Origin: Ferranicluibacter rubi
GTDB lineage: Bacteria > Pseudomonadota > Alphaproteobacteria > Rhizobiales > Rhizobiaceae
Length of the DNA: 56,643 nt
Direction of reading: 5' to 3'
Assembly: GCF_011603255.1 (NCBI RefSeq)
Contig: NZ_JAANCM010000020.1
Span: forward strand, 1-56,643
Shown: piece by piece, positions 38,738 to 47,531 of the stretch
Layout of the letters: each line of letters starts with the position of its first letter
Position numbering within the stretch: the first letter of the stretch is position 1
The notes under the pieces: generated by a model
Seen by the model: only the letters and a program-made list of their open reading frames with translations
What the model was told of the DNA's origin: nothing
The model's database searches: none
Program-made: the position numbers and the translations under genes

Positions 38738-38998
38738 CTATTTTCATTCATTTCATTGTGTTTTTTGAAGAGTCGGCTCCAGTATCGAATCCCGAAAAGC
38801 CTCAAGCCGGTTCTCGGTCAATCTTTTAAGTGGCAAGCCGATCAACGCGTATCGGTTCTTCGGCGTCCAGAGCTTGGCGCACGTGCTCGCTGCCGCACAG
38901 CCCGACCGTCATAGCCGATCTGCTGGTCGGCCTGCATTCCCGTCCTAGAACCAGCCGACCGATTCGGCCGTTCGCGGGCTCTTCTGAGGCCCACGTTG
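38738..38998. other. Intergenic stretch downstream of tRNA-Ser
   Basis: No gene with support was found in these 261 bases. It begins AT-rich with a TTTTTT run at 38761-38766 that may serve as the tRNA transcript end. No direct repeat of the tRNA 3' end was noticed. Confidence 0.4.
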
Positions 38999-39355
38999 TT
39001 ACGATTTGCGCCCTCGACCGGAACCGGCTGCTTGCCGGGATGGCTTGGCCGTATCGGAAAAACCCGGGTGCTTACCTTTGATCCATGCGACGAATTTCTG
39101 CATGGCAGGATCTCCGAGGATGGCGTCGATCGTTGAGAATGTCTTTGCGAGTTGGGAATCCGCGAAGGTCGCGTGTATCTGATCGTGGCAGATCCGGTGC
39201 AAGACGACGGTTTTCTTGCCGCCTTTGCTCTTCGGGACGAGATGATGCGCGACCGTTTGATCATCCGGGATGATTCGCTCACAGATCGGACACAGCACGG
39301 GCGGCAAGGCCTCAATGTCCCATGCAGATAAGTCATCTCTCTTCTTACGGGCCAT
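38999..39355 (-). CDS. HNH-type nuclease-like protein
   Basis: The 118-residue protein has an HNH/zinc finger core: CPIC (about 22-25), then AHHLVPKSKGGKKTVVLHRICHDQIHATF (about 36-64), interrupted only by normal spacing. The HH pair, the Asn-equivalent Lys/Thr region and the CHxxIH zinc ligands match small HNH proteins, which cut DNA in phage packaging, restriction or intron mobility. The C-terminal tail is basic. It lies next to a tRNA gene and at the end of the methyltransferase operon strand, so it could be a mobile-element leftover or a conserved housekeeping HNH protein. Activity is not proven. Confidence 0.75.
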   Translation of the reverse strand: MARKKRDDLSAWDIEALPPVLCPICERIIPDDQTVAHHLVPKSKGGKKTVVLHRICHDQIHATFADSQLAKTFSTIDAILGDPAMQKFVAWIKGKHPGFSDTAKPSRQAAGSGRGRKS

Positions 39356-39446
39356 TGGTCTTGGATCGCTTTCCGGGCGTTGGCTGTGTCGGAAAAATGT
39401 CAGCAGGAACGAACGCATTCGCTCCTGCTACGGAGCCTGAAGGACA

Positions 39447-40361
39447 TTAAAAGCAGCGGTAATCCGTCGACAGTCTGTGGATATGGTCCGCTCCGATTCC
39501 GCAGCAGCCACCGATGATGCTGGCACCGGATGCCGCCCACCGCTTTGCCCATTCGCCGTAAGCGGCGGGCCCGAGATCCTCGCGAACCTCGGTCAGCGTG
39601 GCGTTAGCCTCCGCGTCGTCCTGCTGGGAGGGGAACGCGTTGGCGTAGACGCCGACCTGGATATCGACGCCCAGGCCTTCGAACGTCGAGCGGGCCGCTG
39701 CGATGGCGGCCTCCATGACCTCTGGCATGCTGCAATTGAACAGCATCGCCTCCGCACCGACGGACGCTGCCAGTTCGGCTGCGGCCTTGACCGTCTCGTT
39801 GGAGCGGAGAAGCGGCTCGGGCATCTGCGAGACCGGAAGATCGTCACGGAGCGTGAACGACAGCCAGAGCGGCTTGCCTGTCTCCTTCGTCGCCTGATGC
39901 GCGGCGCGGGCTTCGGCAAGGCTGCTCTGCGTTTCGGCGAGCCACAGATCGACCGACGGCGCCATGCCCTCCACGAGCACGTCGAGGTAGCGGCCGGCAA
40001 GGGCGGGGTTGAAAAGGTCCGGCTGGTAGGAGCCGAAAACGGGCGGAAGGGAACCGGCAACGAGGATCTTGCGATCGCGGCTGGCGTCCGCCGCGTCGCG
40101 CGCGAGGCGGCCGGCACGGGCGGCCAGCATGGCACCATCCGCTTCGAAACGCGCGTCGCCGATATGGAAGGGGACCACGGCATAGCTGTTGGTGGTGATG
40201 ACGTCGGCACCGGCCGCAATGTAGTTGTCGTGCACCGTCCGCACAGTGTCCGGCGCTTCCATCAGCGCGAGCGCGGACCATTCCGGCTGCCGGAAGGGCG
40301 CGCCGATGCGCTCGAGTTCGCGGCCCGTACCACCGTCCAGAATCAGCCCGTGCTTCGTCAT
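39447..40361 (-). CDS. Homocysteine S-methyltransferase family protein
   Basis: The 304-residue cytosolic enzyme has the TIM barrel of zinc-dependent methyltransferases that move a methyl group from S-methylmethionine (or a related donor) to homocysteine, making methionine. The Zn ligands are the Cys in LFNCSMPEV and the CysCys pair in GGCCGIGADHI. The N-terminal LDGGTGRELERIG is also typical. AAGGA is eight bases before the ATG at 40361. The gene follows the ABC ATPase gene by 29 bases, which suggests it is the last gene of the transport operon. The donor might be an imported S-methylated compound. Confidence 0.87.
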   Translation of the reverse strand: MTKHGLILDGGTGRELERIGAPFRQPEWSALALMEAPDTVRTVHDNYIAAGADVITTNSYAVVPFHIGDARFEADGAMLAARAGRLARDAADASRDRKILVAGSLPPVFGSYQPDLFNPALAGRYLDVLVEGMAPSVDLWLAETQSSLAEARAAHQATKETGKPLWLSFTLRDDLPVSQMPEPLLRSNETVKAAAELAASVGAEAMLFNCSMPEVMEAAIAAARSTFEGLGVDIQVGVYANAFPSQQDDAEANATLTEVREDLGPAAYGEWAKRWAASGASIIGGCCGIGADHIHRLSTDYRCF

Positions 40362-40390
40362 GCGATCATTCCTTTGCTTCACGTCCCGCG

Positions 40391-42001
40391 TCACGGTTTG
40401 GGCATTTCGGATCGGTTGCGTCCCGCGATGGCATCATCGAGCCAGCCGGGGCGCATTTCGGGGACCGATGCGATCAGCCTTTCCGTATAGGGATCGAATG
40501 GCGGTGCGAGCACGTCGGCTTTCCCACCGCTGCGTACCACCTTGCCGCCGAGCATCACAACGACGCTGTCGGCGATAGACCGCACGATCGCAAGATCATG
40601 CGTTATGAACAGATAGGATGTTCCGGCCTCCCTTTGCAAGCGCATCAGCAGGTCGAGAATGCCGTCTGCCACCAGCGGATCGAGCGCCGATGTCGGCTCG
40701 TCGCAGATGATGAGCTTCGGGTCGGCCGCCAGCGCGCGGGCGATACAGACGCGCTGCTTCTGACCGCCGGAAAGCTCGGCGGGATACCGGTCGCGGAGGG
40801 TGGACGGCAGCTCGATCTGGTCGAGCAGCGTTGCGACGCGCTGTCTTAAAGCCGGCCCCTTCAGCCCGAAATAGAAGGCAAGGGGCCGCGACAGGATCGC
40901 CTCGACCGTCTGGCGCGGATTGAGCGCGAGGTCAGGGATCTGGTTGACGATCTGGATGTTGCGGTGGGTCTCGGCATTCCGTGCGGCAAGCGCCGGCGCC
41001 AGTACCGCGCCGTCGAACTGCAACTGTCCCGACCATGCGGGAAGAAGCCCCGTGATCACGCGCGCGAGCGTCGATTTCCCCGATCCGGACTCGCCGACCA
41101 CGGCCAGCGTTTCGCCACGCATGAGGTCGAGGCTGACATCGTCGAGGATGGAGACGCCCTTGGCATAGCCGGCCTTTATGCCGGAGACCCGCAGGAGGAC
41201 ATCGCCGCCGCGAGCCTGAGACGGCTTTTCTGCCCGGCGCAGCGAAACAAGGCGCTTGGTGTAGTCTTCATGAGGTGCCTGAAAGATCCGCTCGACAGGA
41301 CCGCGCTCGACCATCCGGCCGTTACGCAGCACGAGGATCTCGTCGGCGACCTGGGCGACGACGGCCAGATCGTGCGAGATGTAGAGGGCGGCGGTGCCGG
41401 TTTTCGAGATCGCATGCTTGATGGCCGCGAGGACGTCGATCTGCGTTGTCACGTCCAGCGCCGTCGTCGGCTCGTCGAAGACGATCAGTTCCGGGTTCGG
41501 GCAAAGCGCCATGGCGGTCATGGCCCGCTGCAGCTGCCCGCCGGAGGCCTGATGCGGATAGCGGTCGCCGAAATGTGCCGGGTCCGGCAATCCGAGCAGC
41601 GCAAAGAGCGCTTTGGCGCGTTCCGTTGCCTCCGCGCGCGGCATCAATCGGTGCCAGAGCGTCGCTTCGATCACCTGGTCGATCAGCCGGTGCGCCGGGT
41701 TGAAGGCCGCTGCTGCGGATTGTGCGACATAGGTGACGGAGGCACCCCGCAGAAGCCGGGCATCCCGTCGTGCTGGCTTCAGAATGTCGCGGCCGTTCAG
41801 TTCGGCGAGGCCGCCGGTGATCCGCAGGCCCTGCCGCGCATGGCCGAGGGAGGCGAGCCCGATGGTGGACTTGCCGGCGCCGGACTCGCCGATCAGGCCG
41901 AGCACGCGACCCTTTTCGAGCGTGAACGACACCTTGTCGACGATGACAGTCGCACCGGCCTTGATTTCGAGGTCGGTGACGTTCAGCAGGAGCTCAGCCA
42001 T
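40391..42001 (-). CDS. Peptide-type ABC transporter, fused double ATPase
   Basis: The 536-residue protein joins two ABC ATPases of the DppD/OppD and DppF/OppF type in one chain. Half 1 has Walker A GESGAGKST, signature SGGQLQR and Walker B LIVFDEPTTALD. Half 2 has Walker A GESGSGKST, signature LSGGQKQR and Walker B LIICDEPTSALD. It powers the permease pair encoded just upstream. The ATG at 42001 overlaps the end of the second permease gene by eight bases. Fused ATPases of this type occur with oligopeptide, nickel and glutathione importers. Confidence 0.92.
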   Translation of the reverse strand: MAELLLNVTDLEIKAGATVIVDKVSFTLEKGRVLGLIGESGAGKSTIGLASLGHARQGLRITGGLAELNGRDILKPARRDARLLRGASVTYVAQSAAAAFNPAHRLIDQVIEATLWHRLMPRAEATERAKALFALLGLPDPAHFGDRYPHQASGGQLQRAMTAMALCPNPELIVFDEPTTALDVTTQIDVLAAIKHAISKTGTAALYISHDLAVVAQVADEILVLRNGRMVERGPVERIFQAPHEDYTKRLVSLRRAEKPSQARGGDVLLRVSGIKAGYAKGVSILDDVSLDLMRGETLAVVGESGSGKSTLARVITGLLPAWSGQLQFDGAVLAPALAARNAETHRNIQIVNQIPDLALNPRQTVEAILSRPLAFYFGLKGPALRQRVATLLDQIELPSTLRDRYPAELSGGQKQRVCIARALAADPKLIICDEPTSALDPLVADGILDLLMRLQREAGTSYLFITHDLAIVRSIADSVVVMLGGKVVRSGGKADVLAPPFDPYTERLIASVPEMRPGWLDDAIAGRNRSEMPKP

Positions 42002-42824
42002 TGCGGCGGGACCCCTTCAGGCTGGTCGTCTTCTGGAGCATCCAGTCGACGACGAGGTTGATGCAGATCACCAGAATTGCGATGGCGGCGCCCGGAATGA
42101 GCGCGGCGAAGACGCCGAACAGCAGCCCGTCCTTGTTTTCCTTCACGAGGCTGCCCCAGTCGGCAATAGGCGGCTGCACGCCGAGACCGAGGAACGACAG
42201 CGTCGACAGAAACAGGATCGCGAAGGCGAAGCGAAGGCCGAGTTCGGCGAGCAGCGGCGAAAGCGCATTCGGCAGGATTTCGCGCAGGATCACCCAGCGC
42301 CAGCTCTCGCCGCGCAACCGTGCGACCTCGACGTAATCCAGAACGACGAGATCCGCTGCGATGGCGCGGCTGACGCGGAAGACGCGCGTGGCTTCGAGCG
42401 TCGCCATGACGAGAACCAGCACCACCATGGTCTTCGGCAGCACCGCAAGCACGACGAGGGCGAAGATCAGCGTCGGTATGGCCATCATCAGATCGTTGAG
42501 GCGCGAAAGCACCTGATCGATCCACCCGCCGCGAACGGCGGCGTAGAAGCCGAGAAGAACCCCAAGAAGAAATGCGATGGCGGTCGAGAGAGCGGCGATG
42601 ACGAAGGTGACCCGCGCGCCCCAGACGAGGCGGGAGAAGAGATCGCGACCGATATTGTCCGTGCCGAGCAGCGCATTTGCCGACGGCGGGTCCCAGACGC
42701 CGCCTACCACGGCGGACACGGGATGCGGCGCGAGCCACGGCGCGAAGGCTGCGAGCAGAACGAAGGCGGCAGTGCCGAGAAGGCCGATGACCGCCATGGG
42801 CGTCAGGGGAGGCAGCCGGCTCAT
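41994..42824 (-). CDS. Peptide-type ABC transporter permease (DppC-like)
   Basis: The 276-residue membrane protein has about six helices and the binding-protein-dependent transport signature, with the EAA loop as VEVARLRGESWRWVILREILPNALSP. The N-terminal segment LLGTDNIGRDLFSRLVWGARVT is characteristic of DppC/OppC-type subunits. The ATG at 42824 overlaps the stop of the first permease gene (ATGA), and its own stop overlaps the ATPase start. It forms the channel with the neighbouring permease. Confidence 0.92.
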   Translation of the reverse strand: MSRLPPLTPMAVIGLLGTAAFVLLAAFAPWLAPHPVSAVVGGVWDPPSANALLGTDNIGRDLFSRLVWGARVTFVIAALSTAIAFLLGVLLGFYAAVRGGWIDQVLSRLNDLMMAIPTLIFALVVLAVLPKTMVVLVLVMATLEATRVFRVSRAIAADLVVLDYVEVARLRGESWRWVILREILPNALSPLLAELGLRFAFAILFLSTLSFLGLGVQPPIADWGSLVKENKDGLLFGVFAALIPGAAIAILVICINLVVDWMLQKTTSLKGSRRNG

Positions 42825-43807
42825 CGCGGATGCCTCAGGCGCGGATTGGCGATGACGGAGATCATATCCGCGACGATGTTGAGAAGAATGTAGATCGCCG
42901 CGAAGACGAGGCCGGCGGCCTGCACCACGGGCACGTCGCGCTTTGCCACGTGATCGACGAGGTACTGTCCCATGCCGGGATAGACGAAGATCACCTCGAC
43001 CACGACGACGCCGACGACGAGGTAGGCGAGATTGAGCGCGACGACGTTGACGATGGGCGACACGGCATTGGGCAGCGCGTGCTTCCACACGATGCGCGAC
43101 CATGGCAGCCCTTTGAGAAGCGCCGTTTCGATATAGGGTGAGGCCATGACGTTGAGGAGCGCCACGCGCGTCATCCGCATCATGTGGCCGACCACGGCCA
43201 GAACCAGTGTGAGGCACGGGAGGAGCGTCACGACGAGCCGCTGCCCGAGGGACATGCTATCCGAAACGGTGGCGCTGCTCGGCAGCCAGAAATGCGTCAC
43301 CGAGAAGTAGGCGATCAACAGGTAGCCCGCGAAGAATTCCGGAAGCGAAACGGCGCTGAGCGTCACGAGGCCTATGGTGCGATCGATCCAGCTTCCCGCG
43401 TGAAGGGCGGACAGAATGCCAAGACCGATGGACAGAGGCACGGCGATCACGGCGGCCATCGCCGCCAGCAACAGCGTATTCTTGAGGCGTGGGGCGATGC
43501 TTTTGGCGATGTCCTGCCGGTTGCTGTAACTGCGGCCGAAATCGCCGGTGACGGCGCCGCCCAGCCACTTGACGTAGCGAACGGCCGCCGGCTGCTCAAG
43601 ACCCAGTTCCTGCCGAATACTCGCAACCGCCTCCGGCGTCGCCTGCTGGCCGAGCATGGCGGTTGCGACATCGCCCGGCAGGATCTGCGTGCCGGCAAAG
43701 ATGACGAGCGACACCGCCCAGAGCAGCACCAGACCGAGCGCAAGCCGCCTGCCGAGCATCGCCCACAGGCTGAGACCCCTGGCCTTCGGTGCTGCGAGCA
43801 CGGACAT
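42821..43807 (-). CDS. Peptide-type ABC transporter permease (DppB-like)
   Basis: The 328-residue membrane protein starts with a helix and the conserved LILPGD-type motif (TQILPGDVATAMLG), then about six helices and an EAA loop ASPYIETALLKGLPWSRIVWKHALPNAVSP, typical of DppB/OppB. The ATG at 43807 is preferred; a TTG 11 codons upstream (43840) lacks a ribosome-binding site. The gene ends in the ATGA overlap with the second permease. Two hairpins lie between it and the binding-protein gene, which probably lower the transport subunits relative to the binding protein. Confidence 0.9.
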   Translation of the reverse strand: MSVLAAPKARGLSLWAMLGRRLALGLVLLWAVSLVIFAGTQILPGDVATAMLGQQATPEAVASIRQELGLEQPAAVRYVKWLGGAVTGDFGRSYSNRQDIAKSIAPRLKNTLLLAAMAAVIAVPLSIGLGILSALHAGSWIDRTIGLVTLSAVSLPEFFAGYLLIAYFSVTHFWLPSSATVSDSMSLGQRLVVTLLPCLTLVLAVVGHMMRMTRVALLNVMASPYIETALLKGLPWSRIVWKHALPNAVSPIVNVVALNLAYLVVGVVVVEVIFVYPGMGQYLVDHVAKRDVPVVQAAGLVFAAIYILLNIVADMISVIANPRLRHPR

Positions 43808-43932
43808 GACCTTGATGTCTGCTTCGATTCCATCAGCCAAGGAGAAGACGCCTGTGTTGCAAGAGTTGAAGCACTGGCGCTAACGCGATCCCGCGCGCGA
43901 TGCAACGAGAGATGCACGTTTCGACCGTAAAG

Positions 43933-43955
43933 CCACCCGGACTTGCTCCGGGTGG
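43933..43955. terminator. Hairpin between binding-protein and permease genes
   Basis: CCACCCGG faces CCGGGTGG across a 7-base loop. It lies in the same spacer as the element at 43964-43998 and may be an attenuator or mRNA-stability hairpin in the minus-strand operon. Confidence 0.55.
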
Positions 43956-43963
43956 GGGTTGTC

Positions 43964-43998
43964 ATACGGTTTCCGGTCTGATCAACCGGAAACCGTAT
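43964..43998. repeat. Perfect 14-bp inverted repeat in the operon spacer
   Basis: ATACGGTTTCCGGT faces its exact complement across a 7-base loop (CTGATCA). It lies 17 bases beyond the binding-protein stop on the minus strand. It is likely an mRNA-stabilising or partial termination element and looks like another common rhizobial intergenic palindrome. Confidence 0.65.
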
Positions 43999-44014
43999 CA
44001 GATGCGCTTTCCGC

Positions 44015-45595
44015 TCAGGCGTTGAGCCAGACGCGCTCCGTGATGCGATAGCCGCTGAGATCGCCGCCGCCGGGAACCGGCACGTAACCGCCGATCTTGT
44101 CGGAAGCTGCGGCGATGTTGTCAACGAAGAGGGGGATCAGTTCGCCGCCTTCGTCGACCAGTTTCACCTGCAGGTCGTGGTAGATCTGCTTGCGCTTCGT
44201 CTCGTCCAGTTCGACGCGGGCGGCCGCCAGCAGCTTGTCGAAGGCTTCGTCCTTCCAGGCCGTCTCGTTCCACGGCGCGTCGGACTGCAAGATCAGCGAC
44301 AGCATGGCATCGGCTGTCGGCCGAACGGACCAGTTGGAGGCGACGAAGGGCTTCTTGAGCCAGACCTCGTCCCAATAGCCGTCGGAGGGCACGCGCTCGA
44401 CATCGATGGTGATGCCGGACTTCGCGGCAGACGCCTGAAACAGCTGGGCTGCATCGACCGACCCCGGAAAGCCGTTGTCGGACACGCTGAGCTGAATGCC
44501 ACCGGGCGAACCGGCCTTCTTGAAGTGGAAGGCGGCCTTGTCGGCATCGTAGGGACGCTGGGGAATGTCCTTGGCGAAATAGGGATTCCAGGACGCGATC
44601 GGGTTGTCGTTGCCGATGGCACCGGTGCCGACCAGAAGGCTCTTTTGCAGCTCTTCGCGATCGATCGCATATTTCAGCGCGAGCCGCAGATCGACATTGT
44701 CGTAAGGCGCCGCGTCCACCCGCATGGGGAAGCAGAACATCGTGTTTTCCTGCGAGCGCAGGATCTGCACGCCGGGGCGCGCGCTCAGGCGGCTCAAGGC
44801 ACGCGGCTCGACGCGGTTGATGATGTGCACCTGCCCGCTGAGCAGTGCGGCCATGCGCGCCGTCGCGTCGCTCATGGCGATCGTCTCGACGGAATCGACA
44901 AAGGCGCGGTCCGATGCCCAATAGTTCGGGTTGCGCTTGGTCAGCGCGCGAACGCCGGGCTGGAAGTCTTCGAGAACGAAAGCGCCGGTGCCGACGCCCT
45001 TGTCGAAATCGCCGCCATCCGGGCCGATGCCCATGTGATAATCCACCAGCGCTGCCGGGAAATCCGCATTGCCGGCGCTCAGCGTCACCGTCACCTCATG
45101 CGCGTCGGTCGCCTTGATGTCGGTCACGGCCAGAAGCTGGCCCTTGCCGCCGGAATTGCTCTTTTCGCCACGATGATGGTTCAGCGAGTAGACGACGTCC
45201 TGTGCCACGAGTTCCTTGCCATTGTGGAACTGGATGCCCTTCTTCAGCTTGAACACCCAGGTGCTGGCATCCGGCGTCGCCGCTTCCCAGCTTTCGGCCA
45301 GAGCGCCGATCAGCTTTCCATCCGGCCCAAGCTCCAGCACCGTGTTGAAGAGCTGGAAGCCGACCGTGTACATATAGGCTTCGGTATAAAAGGCCGGGTC
45401 GAGCCTGTCGGAGCTCGAAGCCGTATCGAGACCGAGAACGAGATGCCCGCCCTTGACCGGTGCCGCCTGTTGCGCGCGCGCTGCACCGGGAAGGAGCAAG
45501 CCGCCGGCCGAGAGCGTTGCGGACAACAGCCCCGCATTTTGCAGGAGCCGGCGACGCGTGGGCTGCAGGAAGCTCGAAGGTGTGTGGTCCGGCAT
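44015..45595 (-). CDS. Peptide-type ABC transporter substrate-binding protein (Tat-exported)
   Basis: The 526-residue periplasmic protein belongs to the extracellular solute-binding family 5 (DppA/OppA). A twin-arginine signal is visible (PTRRRLLQNAGLLSATLSAGGLL at about residues 12-34, cleaved near ARA). The family hallmark motif is in ALAESWEAATPDASTWVFKLKKGIQFHNGKEL. The C-terminal lobe includes DEVWLKKPFVASNW. The ligand is probably a peptide or amino acid derivative. Its gene follows the amidohydrolase gene by 170 bases on the same strand. Confidence 0.92.
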   Translation of the reverse strand: MPDHTPSSFLQPTRRRLLQNAGLLSATLSAGGLLLPGAARAQQAAPVKGGHLVLGLDTASSSDRLDPAFYTEAYMYTVGFQLFNTVLELGPDGKLIGALAESWEAATPDASTWVFKLKKGIQFHNGKELVAQDVVYSLNHHRGEKSNSGGKGQLLAVTDIKATDAHEVTVTLSAGNADFPAALVDYHMGIGPDGGDFDKGVGTGAFVLEDFQPGVRALTKRNPNYWASDRAFVDSVETIAMSDATARMAALLSGQVHIINRVEPRALSRLSARPGVQILRSQENTMFCFPMRVDAAPYDNVDLRLALKYAIDREELQKSLLVGTGAIGNDNPIASWNPYFAKDIPQRPYDADKAAFHFKKAGSPGGIQLSVSDNGFPGSVDAAQLFQASAAKSGITIDVERVPSDGYWDEVWLKKPFVASNWSVRPTADAMLSLILQSDAPWNETAWKDEAFDKLLAAARVELDETKRKQIYHDLQVKLVDEGGELIPLFVDNIAAASDKIGGYVPVPGGGDLSGYRITERVWLNA

Positions 45596-45765
45596 CGGTA
45601 ATCCGTTCTGGCAAAATGCGTTTCATGGCCGAAAGCGGGAGCCCACGGCGTTCAGAGCTACTTAGCTGTATCGAATGCCACAATCCCGCAATATCGTTCT
45701 AAACTTGCTCTCTGAAAGAGAAGAAAATGCAGATCGGCCCCTGTCCGACACCGTGAACTCCTGCC

Positions 45766-46944
45766 TCACGACAGCAGCCGGGCAGCTGCAAGCGAGAGCG
45801 CGACGACCCCGTTGACGATGCAGCCTTCGTCGGGCTGGTAATCCGAATTGTGAAGCTGATCGTTTCGCCCGTCCTGTCCGGCACCCACGCCCAGCTGGAA
45901 CGCGGGCACCCGCGCTCCGACCAGTGCGAAATCTTCCGCGCCGAGGTTTGAAGCACGGGGATGGACGACATCGCCGAAATGATCGCGAATGGCCGACATC
46001 GTCAGCTTCAAGAGACGGTCGTCGGAGACGAGAGACGGAACGCCGCGCACGAAATTGATTGCGCAACGCACCCGCATCGACGCTTCCAGACCCGCACAGA
46101 CACGCCGGATCGCAGCCTCGATGACATCGCGGGATGCCGGATCCTGGCAACGCACGGTTCCCATGATGGCCACGCTGTCGGGAATGATGTTGTGGGTATC
46201 GCCGCCGTGGATGGAGCCGATGGTGAGCACGGCCGGCTGCATGGGATCGACTTCGCGCGAGATGATCGTCTGGAGCTGCGTGATCAGTTGCGCGGTGGCA
46301 ACGACGGGGTCGATGGCCAGATGTGGCCGCGCGGCGTGGCCAGAGGCTGCGTGAAGGGTGATTTCGAACTCGTCGGACGAACCGTTCGCGATGCCTTCGA
46401 CGAAGCTGAAGGTCCCGACCGGCTCATCGGGATGATTGTGAAAGCCGAGCGCGAAATCGACATCGTCGAGAACGCCATCGGCGATCATCGCCGCCGCGCC
46501 GCTCTCCTGTGTTTCCTCGGCAGGCTGGAACATCAGCTTGATATTGCCGCGAAGCTGCGGCGCGATTTCCTTGAGGACGGCGCCGATCCCGATCAGGGTC
46601 GCGGTGTGAAGATCATGTCCGCAGGCATGCATCCGCCCATCGACAGCGCTGGCAAAGGGCAGCCCGGTTTGCTCCCGGATCGGCAGGGCGTCCATGTCGG
46701 CGCGAATCAGGAGGGTCGGGCCGGGCGCTCCCCCCTTGATGGAACCGACTACGCCGGTTCGCCCGACGCCCGTCACATGCTCGATCCCAAGCCCCGACAG
46801 TTCCCGCGCCACAACGGCTGCCGTTCTCTCGACATTGAAGCCGACTTCGGGATGCATGTGCAGATCGCGACGGATGGCGACAAGCTGTGCCTCTCGATCG
46901 CGGGAAACGGTGTCGATGAAGCTGTTGAGATCATTCCGAAGCAT
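45766..46944 (-). CDS. M20 family amidohydrolase (hippurate/N-acyl amino acid hydrolase-like)
   Basis: The 392-residue cytosolic metallohydrolase cleaves N-acyl or peptide bonds, as in hippurate hydrolase and IAA-amino acid hydrolases (M20D group). Motifs are RRDLHMHPEVGF at the N-terminus, HACGHDLHTATLIG for metal binding, MFQPAEETQESGAAAMI with the catalytic Glu, GFHNHPD, and the C-terminal SNLGAEDFALV. A dimerisation domain lies in the middle (about 185-300). It is the first gene of the minus-strand cluster, so it likely acts on the compound brought in by the transporter downstream. The start ATG at 46944 lacks a strong ribosome-binding site. Confidence 0.9.
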   Translation of the reverse strand: MLRNDLNSFIDTVSRDREAQLVAIRRDLHMHPEVGFNVERTAAVVARELSGLGIEHVTGVGRTGVVGSIKGGAPGPTLLIRADMDALPIREQTGLPFASAVDGRMHACGHDLHTATLIGIGAVLKEIAPQLRGNIKLMFQPAEETQESGAAAMIADGVLDDVDFALGFHNHPDEPVGTFSFVEGIANGSSDEFEITLHAASGHAARPHLAIDPVVATAQLITQLQTIISREVDPMQPAVLTIGSIHGGDTHNIIPDSVAIMGTVRCQDPASRDVIEAAIRRVCAGLEASMRVRCAINFVRGVPSLVSDDRLLKLTMSAIRDHFGDVVHPRASNLGAEDFALVGARVPAFQLGVGAGQDGRNDQLHNSDYQPDEGCIVNGVVALSLAAARLLS

Positions 46945-47152
46945 GTCGATATCAAGGTCTCTTGTTTGAGGCGGATGGGTTCACGTTATGCGGCCAGTGC
47001 CGATACGTCCAGCATGGCGCATTGCTCTTCGGCCTCTCGATTTTCCCGCATTCGCCAACCGTCGACGTCTGGTTCTGACAGCGGCGAGCCGAATGCCACC
47101 CCTTGATCGTTTGCCCGGCTGGCGCCACATATGGGGCGAAAGGATGATCGTG

Positions 47153-47446
47153 ATGAAACAGCCCCGTCTTCTCCCGGATGCCATCGAGGCCGGTGCGATA
47201 GAGCTTGTCGATCGCGTCGCGACGCGGCATCGCAAAAGCCGGAAATATGGCAGCGTCACCATCATCGTTCCCGACGTTGTTTATGATGGAATGCCGGCAG
47301 GCGAATACGAGGTCGTGATCCGTCGCAAAGTCTCTGCACTGGGCGACAGGCTGAAGACGCTGGACAACCCCTGGATGCGGTTCTTCGATCAACAATCGCG
47401 ATCGGAGCGTTCTTTTGCTTGGTTCATACGGACGCTGCGAGGCTGA
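47153..47446 (+). CDS. Hypothetical protein, 97 residues
   Basis: The frame begins MKQPRLLPDAIEAGAIELVDRV and is rich in basic residues (RHRKSRKYG), with a beta-like middle, VTIIVPDVVYDG-MPAGEYEVVI, and an aromatic C-terminus (WMRFFDQQ...FAWFIRTLRG). AAAGG lies nine bases before the ATG at 47153. No domain or export signal is recognised. The opposite strand also has an open frame across the same bases, but its residues look like an antisense reading. Between an amidohydrolase (divergent) and a transglutaminase gene. Confidence 0.45.
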   Translation: MKQPRLLPDAIEAGAIELVDRVATRHRKSRKYGSVTIIVPDVVYDGMPAGEYEVVIRRKVSALGDRLKTLDNPWMRFFDQQSRSERSFAWFIRTLRG

Positions 47447-47531
47447 GCGAATGGCTCGGGGAGCCTGCAAAATCCCGATTTTTGCAAGCTTTACTGGCGA
47501 CGAACGGCAGGCGAGGTGCTAACGTCGGCTA

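Noticed and set aside
46945-47152. SAM-type riboswitch before the amidohydrolase operon
   Set aside because: Considered because of the methyltransferase gene, but no recognisable riboswitch core or convincing pseudoknot pairing was found in this region.
46952-47470. 172-codon minus-strand frame opposite the 47.2-47.4 kb gene
   Set aside because: No ribosome-binding site, no domain and low-complexity composition. The plus-strand frame has better start signals.
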